Positions 1 through 13,900 of a stretch of DNA of 64,000 nucleotides are shown piece after piece (the stretch's first letter is position 1; the number at the start of each line of letters is the position of its first letter). The DNA comes from Psoroptes ovis (Eukaryota; Arthropoda; Arachnida; Sarcoptiformes; Psoroptidae). Made by a program: the position numbers and the translations under genes. Location: contig PQWQ01000016.1 in NCBI GenBank assembly GCA_002943765.1, forward strand, positions 372,001-436,000. The letters run 5' to 3'. Under the pieces are notes generated by a model. The model saw only the letters and a program-made list of their open reading frames with translations. It was not told the origin of the DNA and ran no database searches.

Positions 1-1712
1 TCATTGGAATTCATGGAAAATTCATTTGAAAATTCACCAAATTTGAGCATTCCTGCAGAAATAATGATAATTTCATTTCGTTCCATTATTTCAGTTTCAT
101 TTTCATTATTTTTGTCAAACAAAAAGCCAAAAAGGAGATGAAATAAAAAGAAAAAAATCCAAGAAAAAAAAAATCAAATATCATTTGATTTTATTATTAT
201 GATTATTATCATTGTGATTGTCATCATCATCATCATTATTATTATTAACCAGCGGCATAAATCCATTTTTTAAAAAAATGAAACAATGGAAAGCATATTT
301 CATATTTTAAATAATTCAAAGAATACTGGAGAGAAAATACACCGAAAAAATACGGAAAAAATACATTTGAAAGCTTATTATGATTCGGAATTTGTTTCAA
401 AATTCATCCATTCATATGGTTCAGTCGATTCATACATTTGTTTCAACAACATCAATGAAGGAAAACGATTCAAAAGAATTCATGAATTTGAGAAAAATTT
501 TGATTATTCAAAAATAAAAGCAAAGAATCATTGGAATATTCATGGAATATTCGCTCCCACATTCTTTGAATGAGGGAAATTTTCCATTCAAAGAGTAATA
601 AGGAATATACATTACAAAAACAAACAAACACCAACACAAACACATAGTCAAAGATATGGATAATTTATTTTTTGAAAAATATGTGAATTTTGCAAAAATA
701 CATTTTTTTTCTTTGAGTAAAATTGAATGTATATTAGCATCATCATCATTACTGTTATTGCTGTTAATATGGATTCATTCAAGTTGAACAAATATGTCGA
801 GCGAAGAAGAATAAGCGAAAAATTCCATATTTTTCTCGCGAAAATATATTCGTAAATAATATTATTCGTTTTTGAAAGTTTCAATTTTTCAGAATGTTTT
901 TCCTTGATTTTTTCCGATTATTCAATTTGATTACAAGGGAATTTGACTGAAGGAGATGGAAAAATGGATGCTAATCATTGATTAAAGACATGAATTCTTT
1001 GATTTTCAAAGCGATTCTCGGTGATTGATCATTGAATTTCTTATTGAATTTATTCCTATTTCATAGTATCTACAGCTTTGAAATTATGATAAATGTTTCC
1101 ATTTCAATAAATGAATAAACTCGGTGAAACGAATGGATGCTTGATTTTTGAACTGAGTTTGATCTCTTATACAGTAATGGAATAGTAATAAATAATCGAG
1201 TATCAAGAAAAGTAATCATGTTCAATACTCGTTTATTTTCGGTGAAAATGTGTTTTGGTAAGTAAGAAAAATACATCACCGACAACTACGAAAACAACAA
1301 CATCCATTAACAAGTTAATCAATCAAATATCTGAGGAAAACAAATGTTTATTTATTTATTTATTTTTTTTGCGAGTAAAATGAATTGATTTCGGCCTGAA
1401 AACTGGATTGATTTACATTGAAAATGACATTTGAATATAAGGAAAAATTTCTTGTAATTTTTTTCTCATAAAATACATTTACCAATGGTTTATTATTAAT
1501 ATTAATTCTCTGACAGACATCATTATATGCATAAGATTAATGATATTTGTGATTCGGTTATAAAACATGTAAATGGTGAAATATTCGGCGAAAATCATTA
1601 GTAAATGATTTTTTTGTCTTTGGTCAAAATTATTTATTTTGGTCAGGAATTCAATGATAATATTTGAGAAATATTAATTAATTGAGTGTAAATTTCCATA
1701 TTTTTAACTTAC
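1..1712 (-). other. Intron of the Runt-domain gene (no exon recognised)
   Basis: This stretch lies downstream of the donor site that ends the Runt-domain exon. None of its open frames continues the expected second half of the Runt domain, so the next exon lies beyond the left edge. The 95-residue open frame at 286-573 on the plus strand has no recognisable motif. The rest is AT-rich with short ATT and CAT runs. Confidence 0.6.
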
Positions 1713-2022
1713 CTCGACCTGATCTACCAACAAAACGTAAATCATTAAATTTTGCAACCTGATTTTTCATAATAGCCGATGCATTTCTCAGTTCACCACA
1801 CCAATTTTCATCATTACCAGCTTTGATTGTAACTAATGTACCATCACTAACTTCACCTAATGCAACCACTTTAAATGCAACCGGTAATGTTTTATTTGAA
1901 CGCCAATGTGTTGGTAATGCTGAACAAATAATATTCGGTGAACCGGTACGTATCAATTCACCGGGATGTTCATTCATAACTTCATTTAATAATCGTTCGC
2001 CTGGAAATAGAAAATCGGTCAT
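1713..2022 (-). CDS. Runt-domain transcription factor, first coding exon (partial)
   Basis: This exon encodes the N-terminal half of a Runt DNA-binding domain, which binds a short GC-containing DNA core as a heterodimer with CBF-beta (family knowledge). After a leader of about 15 residues come the Runt signatures EHPGELIRTGSPN, LPTHWRSNKTLPVAFKV, GTLVTIKAGNDENWCGELRN and NQVAKFNDLRFVGRSGRG. An in-frame TAA lies 36 bases upstream of the ATG, which supports this start. The exon ends in phase 1 at a GTAAGT donor just after SGRG, where the family continues with KSFTLTI; that part is not in the window. The long 3' intron contrasts with the roughly 50-140 nt introns of the other genes here. The arthropod homologues are Runt, Lozenge and RunxA/B; I cannot say which one this is. 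Confidence 0.93.
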
Positions 2023-5000
2023 CTTCGGTGATCTTTGTCTTGACTTGGCTTTGCAAAATTATTGAAGATGATGATTCAATAAGAAAATTAATTAATTCAT
2101 CAATTTAACTGCACCAAAATTCACAAAAACACCAAAAACAACACAATCACCAATCACTTAACGAATTGAATTTCAATTTTTGAAAAATTTTCAAAGCAAA
2201 AATTTTAGTCTTTCACCTCGATGATGATGAATCTGTGTTAGCCTGACGTTTAAGTTTTGGCTACTGTTTTGATTCGATTTCGCTACAAGTTAACCAGATC
2301 AAAAGACAGCGCGAAATTGATTTCAATTCTGGCTCTGACTCTCTTGGTCCCTCTCTTAGTCTTATTTCACACGCACAACATCCCTCTTAAATATATATCA
2401 ATGATATGCACCACATATGTTCACATATATTCATTCATTCATTCATTGATATATAACACCAACAATTCAATGGATGCTTATTCATTCAGCATTATTTATT
2501 TTTTCTGGTTGCAATTCAAATATGAACATTTTTCGAAAAAAATAAACCGCCTTGAATAGGTGGTGGCTTTTGGTTTTTTTGTTCGTTTTTAAATGTGAAT
2601 TTTCTGGTTCAAAATTTGGTTCAAAATTTTTTGGTCCAAAATCTGGTCCATATGTGAATTAGTACGGGGACTTTCAAAGCTTTATCTGGTCAATTCGCTT
2701 TGTTGTAAATCGACAAAGATTTTTGAGAAATTTGTGATTCAAATTATTCAAAGATTTTTGGGAAATTTTGGACCAAAGATTTTTTCGGTTATTGATCCAG
2801 TCAAATCCAAACATTTTAGGCAGTGGTTTTTTGCGACATTTTCCACGAGCCCATTTTGACCATAGAACACTAATTTTTTTTTTTGACCAAAGAAACTCTG
2901 GTATTGTACATTTGTGTGCAGCACCCTGCGCAGCCAAAACCAGTAGTCAATTTTTTTTCTTTGGTCAGCCAAAAAAAAAACCAGAAAACAACCAACTGAC
3001 CAACTAACCATTGATTGAACCCTAAATATCACGCGAGATTTTCGTCGATACGTGCACACACACACACATGATTTTCGTTTGGCTTTGATGAACAATTTTT
3101 CTTCAAAAAAAAATGAATTGAATTGATTAATTCATTTCATTGTGTTCAATGAATTTCAATCAAAAATTGAACAATTGTGGCCAGTGAATGAATTGAAGGC
3201 AAGCAAAAAAATAAAAAGGGTCCCAACGGAAAATTCAGATAAATTATTATTATTGTTCAATATGTTTAAGGCTATCTTTTCTTCTTTGTCGTCAATTTTT
3301 CATTGAAATTTCAATATGATAAGGTCATATGTATCAATCGATACATATATTGGTATAATAAAGATGAAATAATAATCATTGAATTATGATAAAAGGGAAA
3401 TATCATTTATTCAGATCAATTCATCATCAATTATATTAGACATTCTTAGACAATTTCAGTATTTAAGATTGATATGTATCCGCACATGCATCTCAATCAA
3501 TTTAAATCAATCAATTTGATTCAATCTTCAATCTTCAAATTCAATTCATGAAAAAAATTTCCGTTTCCGTTTCAATGAATTGAAAATTGAAAATGTTTTT
3601 TCTCTGGTATCATTACATCAATACATATTGAAATATCAGACATTTTATACCATTGGTATATGTGCTTGTATTTATATTTGATCATTGAAAATAATAAGAA
3701 ACAAAATAAGAAATAAAATAAAATAAATGAAATTAATTCATTTATAAAAATTCATTCAACTATGCTTTAATATTATTATTCAACTATTCAAGCACAAAAT
3801 GTTATTTCATTTTTTGGCCCTAAAATGTTTCCACATTCATCCAATGTATTATAGCTCGAAAAGAATGAATCGTAAAATAAAATATGACGCTAATTGTTTA
3901 TTTCATTTACTGTTTAGTCATTATTATTGCTGTTATTGCTATGATCATAATGGCTGTGAAAAGCTGGGCGTAATTTCGGGCGCCCATTCACATTTGTCAT
4001 TTTGATGATTGAATAAAATTGAATTGAATTTTTAAAAAATGAAAATTGAAATAATAATAAAATTGAAATAATAAGCCATTCATTTGGCATTAAAACATCA
4101 GCAACATTTTGTTTGATTTTCAGACTTTTTTAAGTCAATATTTTGCTTTTCGGGGCCATACAATAATTCAGTATGCTTGGAAAACAATGGAAAAACAATG
4201 ACAAAGACTTTTGATTCGGGTAGCTTCGAAATGAATTGAAATTATCGTCATCATTATCATCGTTTATTTGCTTTTGGATCGATTTCATCGAAATGCATCT
4301 CAATTGAATTCAATTCAATTCAATTCAATGGCTACAATAAATGATACATAAGTAAACATTTCGGTCGATGGAGAGAGATATAAAGAGAGAGTGAATTGGA
4401 TAGTTTTATATATTCTCTCTCTTTGGTTCATCATAATTTATATGTGTTTTGATGTGTCAATATTTACTTTTGACATTTATATAAATATAAATAAATATAT
4501 GATGGAATATATATTAATGTGTATGTATGTATTCCTAAATGAATGACATACGTTTGAAGTGAATTGAATTGGAATTAAGTGTCGATTTTTCTTTTTTTTG
4601 AAGTGAATTGGATACGATTTCCTATACGAATCAAATTATTAAATTGAATTGCTTTCAATTGAATTTGAAGAGTAATGTAAGGTAATGTTTCCAAAAGTGA
4701 ATAAGTATTTTGTAAATCAAGAATCGAATGAAGAAAATGGATACAATCTCATTCTATTGAATTGCAAGCAAAGACATGAAATAAAATAAACTTACAGCAA
4801 TGTTAATGTTTGTTTGTCTTGTTTGGATGATGATGATGATAATTTCAGTGGAATCTATCAAATCATTGTCAACACAATCAAATTTAGAGGCAAAAATAGC
4901 CCTTGATAGCCCCTGAAAAGCCTTGAATAGCCTCCAAATATCCCAATATTTTGGACAAAACATTCAAAATATGAAATTATTATTTATGATAACAAAACAA

Positions 5001-7670
5001 TAATAATAATGATGATTTGACTTGGTCCACACTTCAATACTCATCGAATGGATATATTTCCAAGAGTATTTATTATTTGTATGTCCATCATAATGATGAT
5101 GATAATAATAACGATAATAATAATAATTTGACAATTTATTATTTGACAAAACAGTGCAAAATAAATAAACAAACATTGGAACAAAATGGGAAAATATTTT
5201 GACAAAATATATTATGGTCCATAGCTCATAACAATCGATCGATACATTCAATGCATTAATACGATCAATTGAAAATCATTCAATTGAAATTGTATCGATT
5301 TTTCCTTTTGCTTGCTTTTTGGTTCAAAATATAAAATATATTGAGTGAATCGAAATATCGAAATTTGTTTCGATTTAGTTGATTTTGATATGGACATATA
5401 TGAATCGATTTTTATGTATTTTTATTTCAGGCTGGTAGAGATATAATTACGGCCAGCAAATGGTCGCCAAATGTTTTCATCCGAAATATTCCTGAAATTC
5501 GGACAAACAAATATAAATGGATGGATCTGTAGATCTGTATGGTTGTATGGTTTCCATTTGTAGGACAAAATATTCATGTTTCATTGAATCATTATTTGGA
5601 TTTGAAAAAAATAAACAAATTGATCCATGTTTTTTCAATTAAAAACAAACAAACAAATGAAATAATTCAAAATATTGAAAAAAAACTCAAGTGGTCAAAG
5701 CCAATTTGACCAGAGCAGAACAAAATTTAGTACATACATGTATATCGATGTAAAATGTTCAAGGATGTTTTTTTGGTGATATATTTATTTATATATATAT
5801 TAGTCCCATAAGAATTACGAATAACACTCAAAATAAACAAACGAACAAATGAAAACATAATGAAACAAATTCAAAGTGGATTTATTATTCCAATTTTCAT
5901 CTTCATTTTTTCCTTTGCTAATTCGATTCAATTGATATTTTTATTATTATTTTGGAGTAAGAAATAAAAATAAAAATTGTAAAAGAAATACTTGGACATT
6001 AATTGCAAGCAAGCAAAATGAGATAAATAAATAAGAGAATATTGCTTGGAAACCAAATTACCGAGAAAATTTTGAGAAATAAAAGGAATTAAAATGGTCC
6101 AAAATGGCTCCGATGAATCTTTGAAAATTCCAAGCTCAATAATATTTTTGAATTTAATTTTCCAAAGTTATCAATGCATCAGATATGACCTGAACCTTAT
6201 CCCTGAACCTTTTCAACATGATCCAAAGATTGATTCGATTCAAATATTTGAGAATAATTTGGTCAACTCCATTTTCCAGCAGCATATTTTCGATCAATTT
6301 TTGGCGAAATTGTTTCCATTGATTTTCCTGGTGAAATTTTAGAGTGTGTATTTTCAGAGTGAATTTCCACTGTATTTCGATGGATATTCCAAGTTCATTT
6401 ATTTCAGTCCATTTTCACTTGAATTTTAATTCAATTTCCAAGCGCAAATATATCGTCCAAAATGTAATGTAATTTTCAAAAGCTTTTTCCATTGGAAAAA
6501 ATTGAAAAATGGCCAAATACATTTAATAATAATCATAACAATAATCATTTGAACCATTTTCATTTTTGAGAAAAAAATGAAAAATAAATTAAAAATAATT
6601 TTCATCCATTTCAATTCAATTTTTTTTGCCTGAAAAAGAAATAAATGAAAATTTTCATCATTCAAAATGCTCTTAATTGAAAGACCATTATTAAATTTCA
6701 TTTGGATGTTGAAATGATGAAAATAATAATGATGATTTCAAACTACCAAATTTCATAGATTTCCACGCACACAGTTGTGTTCAGCTTGCTCCAGCTCGTT
6801 CCGTTTTCCCTCGTTTGATAATTTCATATTTGAAATATTTTTTCGGGCTAAAAAATTTCCAAAATCATATTTATCAACCGATTAGATTTGGATCGATTTG
6901 GATTTCAGAGCCAGAGCGAATTTCAGAATTTTCAGAAATTCTTCGATTCATTTTCCAAATTTTTCATTTGAAAATTCCATTGAATTTAATTTACGAAGAA
7001 TAAAATCTTTAATTATTTTTGTGAACATCAAGAAAAATGATTTTACAATAAATTTCTATGTGGAGCCCCATGACCCATCGTGTTAAAATGTGTATGTTAT
7101 ACATTAGATAAGCGCGGAAATTTATGGCAAAAAATTTCAAACTAAATCAATACAAAAACTATTAAATAATATTTCCCGTATTGCCATTAGATGGTATTCA
7201 TTTTTTCATTTTTTGCTCAAAACATTCATTTATGTTCGGTAAATTTTTTCACACATGTTTTTGTTGTTCGATATTTTTGAAATGATTTATGATCCAAAAG
7301 AGAGCAAGTGAGAAAATGAATCGTTGTACCCATAGACCTACGAGAAAAACTTATGAAACAAAAATGAATACGAAAATACAAATAAATCGATACCGAACAA
7401 CACCGAGCAAATGCCCGACTCAAATACCGATTCGATAATCATTGATTTTTGTAAATAAACAAACAAACAAACGTTTGGACAAATGAATGGATAAATGAAT
7501 AAAGTCAGAGCCATAGTCTTGACTTTGACACACAGGCGCAAGCCTGTTAATTTAAAAACGTTTTTGATATAAAAACAAAAACATGTTAATAACAAAAACT
7601 ATGATTTGATGTTTTTGAATTTGTGAATAAAAATTAAAATTTGAAAAAAAACAAAAACAAATCGACGATC
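2023..7670. other. Long non-coding stretch upstream of the Runt gene
   Basis: No convincing gene is seen in about 5.6 kb. The stretch holds AT-rich DNA, poly-T and poly-A runs, repeated short phrases (for example several copies of ggtccaaa/ggttcaaaa at 2600-2660), GATGAT-type microsatellites and scattered short open frames without conserved motifs. Because it lies 5' of a developmental transcription factor it probably holds enhancers, but no particular site can be named. Confidence 0.5.
7532..7547. other. Short perfect hairpin with GCAA loop
   Basis: Six-base arms (acaggc / gcctgt) flank a four-base gcaa loop, a GNRA-type tetraloop if transcribed. It lies about 125 bp before the start codon of the gag-like ORF. 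Its function is unknown and it may be chance. Confidence 0.3.
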
Positions 7671-8129
7671 ATGACTTCGAGTACGACTGGTGCCAAGACC
7701 GGTTCAACAGCTAAATCTCAAATTTCAAAATTTTATAATAAATTCGAATTGAAACTGTATGATGTATTATTTGAAAAAGAAGATAAAATCAAACATTGGG
7801 TAAATGTTCTATCAGCAGAAAGTGATCAAATCCTGGACAAAGACCAGCCGTCAGCTGAGGAATTGAAATCGGTCAATGAATATACTATGAAAGCTAACAA
7901 ACTGTTAAATTTCATCGAAGAAAAAAGAGCTGCAGGTGCCAAAAATGCGTTCGCTTTAAACATGCGTTTTTCGGGGGAATCACGTGAATGGCTAAGTTTT
8001 AAGAAAAACTACTTGAAAATTGTGCAGATGAATCATTTGTCCATCAACGATCAATTCATTCTATTGGTGAACGCATTACCAGATTATTTAAAAAAGGATT
8101 TGCCTCTTGATCCAACTAATAATAAATAA
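7671..8129 (+). CDS. Orphan gag-like ORF (retrotransposon-derived fragment or domesticated gag)
   Basis: Single open frame of about 152 residues if read from the ATG at 7671; the frame is open upstream to an ATG at 7641. The first part is a Lys/Glu-rich, probably helical segment. The second part contains MRFSGESREWLSFKKNYLKIV, then NHLSINDQFILLVNALPDYL. This resembles the start of the gag domain of BEL/Pao-type elements (DUF1759-like): F-S-G-x(4)-W-x-x-F followed by a leucine-rich segment. The frame stops soon after that motif, so only part of a gag domain is present. No protease, reverse transcriptase, integrase or clear LTR was found nearby. The intact frame in AT-rich surroundings could mean recent insertion, truncation or use as a host gene. 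No intron is evident. Confidence 0.6.
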   Translation: MTSSTTGAKTGSTAKSQISKFYNKFELKLYDVLFEKEDKIKHWVNVLSAESDQILDKDQPSAEELKSVNEYTMKANKLLNFIEEKRAAGAKNAFALNMRFSGESREWLSFKKNYLKIVQMNHLSINDQFILLVNALPDYLKKDLPLDPTNNK

Positions 8130-10866
8130 GTAAATAAGTAAATGAATAACTCAAAACAATAATCAATATTTGTTTCGGATATGTGTGTGATCTATGGAAT
8201 AATACACATTTATCTTGTACAAACAGTCATTAAATGTTATCACAGCAAAAGCAGCAAAACACATTGAATAACATTGAAATGAACGAATTGAATTAATCGA
8301 TATTTTTATTCTTGATTTTTGGATATGAAATGTAAATGAAAAAGTTTCATTCATTTAAACAGTTTAATCGATTCTGTTTTTCCAACAATCGTAATGCTTT
8401 TTTTATGGGGCATATCACCACCATATGCTGATGGGATATCGGATAGAATCTGATACAAAATGAATCAGAACTGAAACGGTTCCAAATACGAATCGGTTCC
8501 GAATGAAAATGATTCCGTATAAAAATGATTTCAAATGAAAATCTTTCAAATCAAAATCAAATCAAGCCAAGGGTTAAGGGTTAAGGATTTTTCCTGTGTT
8601 TTTTTTTTCGCTCTCAAAGTGCTTAGCTATGCTAAGCTATTTTCAAACAAATTCACACATTTTTTGAAATCATTTTTCAAGTGGGAAAATATGTGTAGAA
8701 TATTTAAATACCCAGGAAAAAATTCCATAATCACTGTGTCATGTGTGAATATTCATTAATTCACAATTGACATTTAATTATAAGTCTATCATTGAAATTC
8801 AAAGATCATATATCAAAATGGTTCGGTATTTATTTATTTTAAATATTTTCCAATATTATTTCCCAAAACTGATTCAGTATTTTCGAGTATTTTAGCATCA
8901 CGTAACATCGGTAGTCATATGCATTATATGCAAGGCAACAGTCAAATCACCATCAAATATTCATTTGATTTGATTTATTTTCATTGATTTCATGTCGTTT
9001 ATTTCAGTCTTTTTTCACTTTTCAATGGAAAATATCATTGAAATACCAGAGCAAAAAAAAGTGAAAAATGAATCTGAAAATAACTGATGACTTTTTGATA
9101 TTTGAATTTATGGGTTTGAATAAGTAAAATAAATTCCATTAATTTTACTTTTCAAATACTTCGAAACTCGATGAAACACACATATGTGGCAAAAATGTGA
9201 GATTAAATACTTTTATTTCAGCTTCATATATGCACCAGATATTCGTTACTTGAATATTATCATTGTTTTCATGCATAAATCATTGCTTAGTATAATTACA
9301 TGGTATTGAATTTTTGAATATTCAATATTCATTCATAATTCAATTATTCATTATTCATTAATCAATTAATCAATCAATCAATTCAACAAAGTTGTAATTA
9401 AAAAATTTCTTTTGATTTTTCTACCATCGATGATCGATGCATTGCATTGATCGACACCAATATTGATCGATTGATTGATTCAGGAAATATCGTTGGAAAC
9501 TGTCTCCAATAACGACAATATACGAATGTTAATCATTGTCCATTTTTGATTTCATTTTGAATTTTGTCAATTTGTTCATTTGCTTTAATTTATTTTCTTA
9601 TGTGTTTCATAATAACAATGATCTCATGATTTCGATTACAAATTATTTTTGGGTAGATTTGATCATAATTTAAAAGAAAATAAAGAGGAAAAGAGATGTT
9701 GATATAAATAAATAAATAAACGAATAAATTCAATGAAAATAATAATTCGTGACTTGGAATATTAATGAGCAAAGAAGAAAAGCGAAACAACAACAACAAC
9801 ATGAATTGTTAATTTACATTTCAAAATGTCAACATTCAACTAAAGAAATTTCGTATTATTATTTGAATCTTATTTGTTTTCAAATATCATTGTTATTATT
9901 ATCGAAATAATAATTTGTCGATAAGTAAATAATATAAACATCATTTTGAACCAATGAAACTATGAATGAATTTGAATTGAATCAATTGATACATTGATCT
10001 ATTGATTATTTTAATTCTTAATTTATTCAATTTATATTCCTTATTTTATTTTAAAAATTATAAATCAAACAAAACAAACAAAAGAAATTCAAAGACAATA
10101 TTGCCCTCTGTTGATATTGAAAATAAAGTGAATTGTAATGAATAAGTCTTCCACTTTATTGCTGTTCATTGATTTAACATTACTTTTTTCAACGATAACA
10201 ATTCATTTCTTGAACGTTTTAATCAGTACTTTGAATTTACTGTATTTGATTTAGAACATCTAGATCAGTGCCTCTTAAGCACACTGTTGATGTTGACTGC
10301 GGAGGGAGTAGAAGAATTTTAGAGATTGTAGAGTGAAGAAAATTTCTTTAGAATAAAATACAAATTAACCAATGGGTTAGATGCCTAGATACGCGAATAA
10401 CTTCTCTTATCACTAAGCATTAACGTTTTTCCCCAACGAATTTTGTTCAACGGAATTTTCAAACTTTCCACGCTTGTTGATATTTAACCGATCGATATTT
10501 TGTGAACCTTTTGCATTTAAAACTTCTCAAAGGCAAAGTAGTAGCAGATGAGAGCAAGCTTTCAAATATCATTAGGCACATATGCATAAACACATTTGTT
10601 GCTTGTACACCCTTTAATTTTTCTCTTTTATTCAAAAGCATTCAAACATTGCTAGAGGCAATGAAACATGTTAAGTCCATAAGATTTTAAACAACGAATT
10701 TTATTGCTACTACCACTTTTGCTCAAAATCTTAAGTTAATTTGTCAGTTTCACGTGTTTTGAGTTTTAAATTTCGATTTCATAAAGTTCGATTTTCATTG
10801 TGATTTTAATTTTTTTTTGCTAATTTCTAAAATCAAAACGATTAATCATCAATCATCAAATTGAAG
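8130..10866. other. Non-coding stretch between the gag-like ORF and the ZNF598-like gene
   Basis: AT-rich DNA with short repeats (TCAA/TTGA runs near 9360-9480) and a perfect 7-bp inverted repeat at 8621-8637 (gcttagc, loop tat, gctaagc). No open frame here has recognisable motifs. The last few hundred bases are the likely promoter and untranslated first exon of the downstream RING gene. Confidence 0.5.
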
Positions 10867-10932
10867 GTAAGTGTTTATCAATTATTTTTCTTAAATAATT
10901 TAATAATTTGATTTTGTATTTATTCTGTTTAG
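10867..10932 (+). other. Probable 5' UTR intron of the ZNF598-like gene
   Basis: A strong GTAAGTG donor at 10867 is followed by a T-rich tract and a TTTAG acceptor ending at 10932. A second possible acceptor ends at 10945. The start codon follows at 10976. The 66-nt length matches the coding introns of this gene. Confidence 0.6.
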
Positions 10933-10975
10933 ATTTTTGGCTTAGATTGTATTGATTTAATTGATAAGTTGAAAG

Positions 10976-13900
10976 ATGGCTGATAATCGTGGCCGTGGAA
11001 TGAATCGCGGCCGTGGAACGAATCGCGGTCGTGGAATGAATCGTGGACGTGGAATGAATCGTGGTAGTAGTGATAATCGCCACGAATTTGAGACTAATGT
11101 TGATAATAACGTTTCAATCGGTGCTTCTGGTGATCGTGGCCATAATACAGCCAATCGTCAAATGGGTGCTAGTGATAATCGTAGAAATGATGCTTCTGGT
11201 GATCGTGGCCATAATACAGCCAATCGTCAAATGGATTCTACCAATAATCGTAGAAACGCCGCTTTTAATGATCGTGGACGCGGTAGAGGACGTACAAATG
11301 ATTCCGATGATGATCGCAATAATTATTTTGGAAATTATCGTGGCAATAATCGCGGGCGAGGTGCAAGAAATTATCGTGGACGCGGAAACCGTTCAGCTCA
11401 TTCTTCTTCATCTAATTCCACAACAACAGATGTTTCAAATGCACAAGCAAACCAAAGTCGAAATCAATCTGTAGAAAGATCTCAAGGACGTGATGATGAA
11501 CGACGAAATCGTCAAAGCAGTGAAACGGCACGAAATCAAGTTTCAAATCAAAATATTCAGGTTTCTGATATGGGTCAAAGAATGACCGAAGACTTATTTG
11601 GATCTTTAAAATATCTGACTTTATCTCGCAAAGCTAATTCAATCGGTGATAATCTAATTGTGATGTTTAATCTCTCAGCAATACCATGTTTTCGAAAAGA
11701 TGAGCCAAGAAAAGTGCCATTTACATATATTGAAGATCCAAGATGGAACATATATACCGAGAAAAACCGTGATATTGATCCACATTTGGAAAGTCTTAAA
11801 TCACAACTTGATGAGCAGCAATATCGACAACATGAATTGTTGAAGCAGAAAATTAAATTGATCGAATGTGGAGTTTGTTTATCGCAATTCGATCCATCCT
11901 CAGGTGTTGCTTATGCCGAATGTTTGCATCACTTTTGTATTGAATGTTCTATCAAATGTATGAGCTCCGATCATAGATGTCCAGGGTGTCGACAAAACAG
12001 TAATTTTGTAAGTCTTTGAATTTATCAGTCAATGACCATACATTCATTTGATCATCTTGTTTCCATTAGGTTATCTTTTCAACATTTGAAATTGAAAAAG
12101 AACAAATGAAAGATGTTCATTCTAAAGGCATACGTGCTAAGGGTCCAATGGGTAAAATTATTTATTATACTGATACAAGTGGAAAATATAGTTACTTAGC
12201 TGATCGTGTCAAAAGACTTACTTACATTGGCTGTCCCTACAACGAATTCAGTGCCTGTCCTCTAAATGATATTTTTCGGTATGAAGAAAATGATTACAAC
12301 TATTTCACTCGATTGGAGAAAATATTTGATCATATTCGGTAAGGGTCAAACGCAATTATTTTTTTTAAATTCTATAATCATATTTTTTTATTCTTCAATT
12401 GTTAGTGGCCAACATAATAAATTTATTTGTATGCTTTGTATTGCTTCAAGAAGATTATCTATTGAAGACATTGAATTATATTCATACAAAGATTTTGTTA
12501 AACATATCAAAGAAGGTGGAATCTGCAAAGATACTGTCATCAAACATGTGCCTTGTAAATTGTGTGGTTTTTATAGTTTTGTCGATTATGAATTGGCTGA
12601 ACATTGTAAACGTGATCATTTTGTTTGTTATTTGTGTCATTCATTTTTTTCGCAACAGAAACAACAATTGAATACACATTTTAAACAAGCACATTGTTAT
12701 TGTCCACTTTGTGATATTGGATTCGAATTGGCTGAACTCGAAAGTCATGCAGCTTTGCATCCGAATAATCCTAACTTGGAATATACAAATGCACGATATC
12801 AAAATCGAAGAGAAAATCAACCGGAACCATTAGATGATCCACCAGCAGTGCTTGGTCGTGCCCATTTGGATTATATTGATTTACAAATGAGGCGAAAGCA
12901 TCGAATCAAAGAAGTGACACAAGAACCAATTGGTGATTCTAATTCTGAAGCATATTTGATTAATTTCCCGTCCATTTCAGCCGATAGTAGCAGTTCAGAG
13001 GGATCAAGCTCATTTATTAGAAAATTTGATCGTGAGTTTTAATTTAATTCATTGAAACACTTTATTAATTTTTATTATTCAATTCCCATAGCTAAACATC
13101 CACAAAAGACCCCAAATAAAGGGAAATGGTTTTCGAATATCAATCAACTAGATTCAGATTTTCCATCTTTGCCTGCTCAATCATCTGTTGGATCTAGTAG
13201 AAATCAGCCAATCATTAAACAGAAAACAAACTTTCAAACTGCTGTAACCAAAAATGTAAATAAACCTCAACCGAAAATAGATTATCTTGCTGATCCGAGT
13301 GAAAATAAAAAAAAAGTGACTAAACCGCATTCACAAGATTTTCCACCATTGTCCACCACCGCTCACATACATAATCAACCTCACAGCCTTCAACAATCAT
13401 TTTCTAAAGTGACACTCACTGATGCTGCTCCGAAACCCAAAACAACTAATCAAGAACCGAAAGCTGCTAGAAAAATTTCCAACTCGGCATTTCAAGATCC
13501 GGAACAAGCTTGGCCATCTCTTGTATCGAACGCACCGACTACATCATCATCGAATTGGGGCAAAGGTGACAATTTCAAAACACTATTTCCAAAGCCATCT
13601 AAACTAGATCGATTTGCAATAGTCAACAATGACAATTTTCATCCTTTGCCACAAATGATTCAACGACAACATTCATTGTATAATTATGTTTTGCAAAAAT
13701 TCGCTGATTGGGATTGCATTGATGAATTTCAAAATGGCTTTGTCGAACTTTGTCGTCAATATTATTGGGATGAAATTCCAGGTGTTGTATTCTATGAAGG
13801 TATTATTAAATATCTTGATCGATTACCACCGAATGATATTATTTATAGATTGATCGCACATATACCGAACATAGACAAACAGCAAGAATTATTGTATTTG

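Noticed and set aside
286..573. 95-residue open frame on the plus strand
   Set aside because: No conserved motif, no plausible splice partners, and it lies in the Runt intron. Lys/Asn/Ile-rich frames of this length arise easily in this AT-rich DNA.
2674..3095. Overlapping open frames on both strands around 2.7-3.1 kb
   Set aside because: They are read from poly-T and ggtccaaa-type simple repeats and give low-complexity peptides with no conserved motif.
8574..8588. gggttaagggttaagg as telomere-like repeat
   Set aside because: Only about two units and not the arthropod TTAGG motif.
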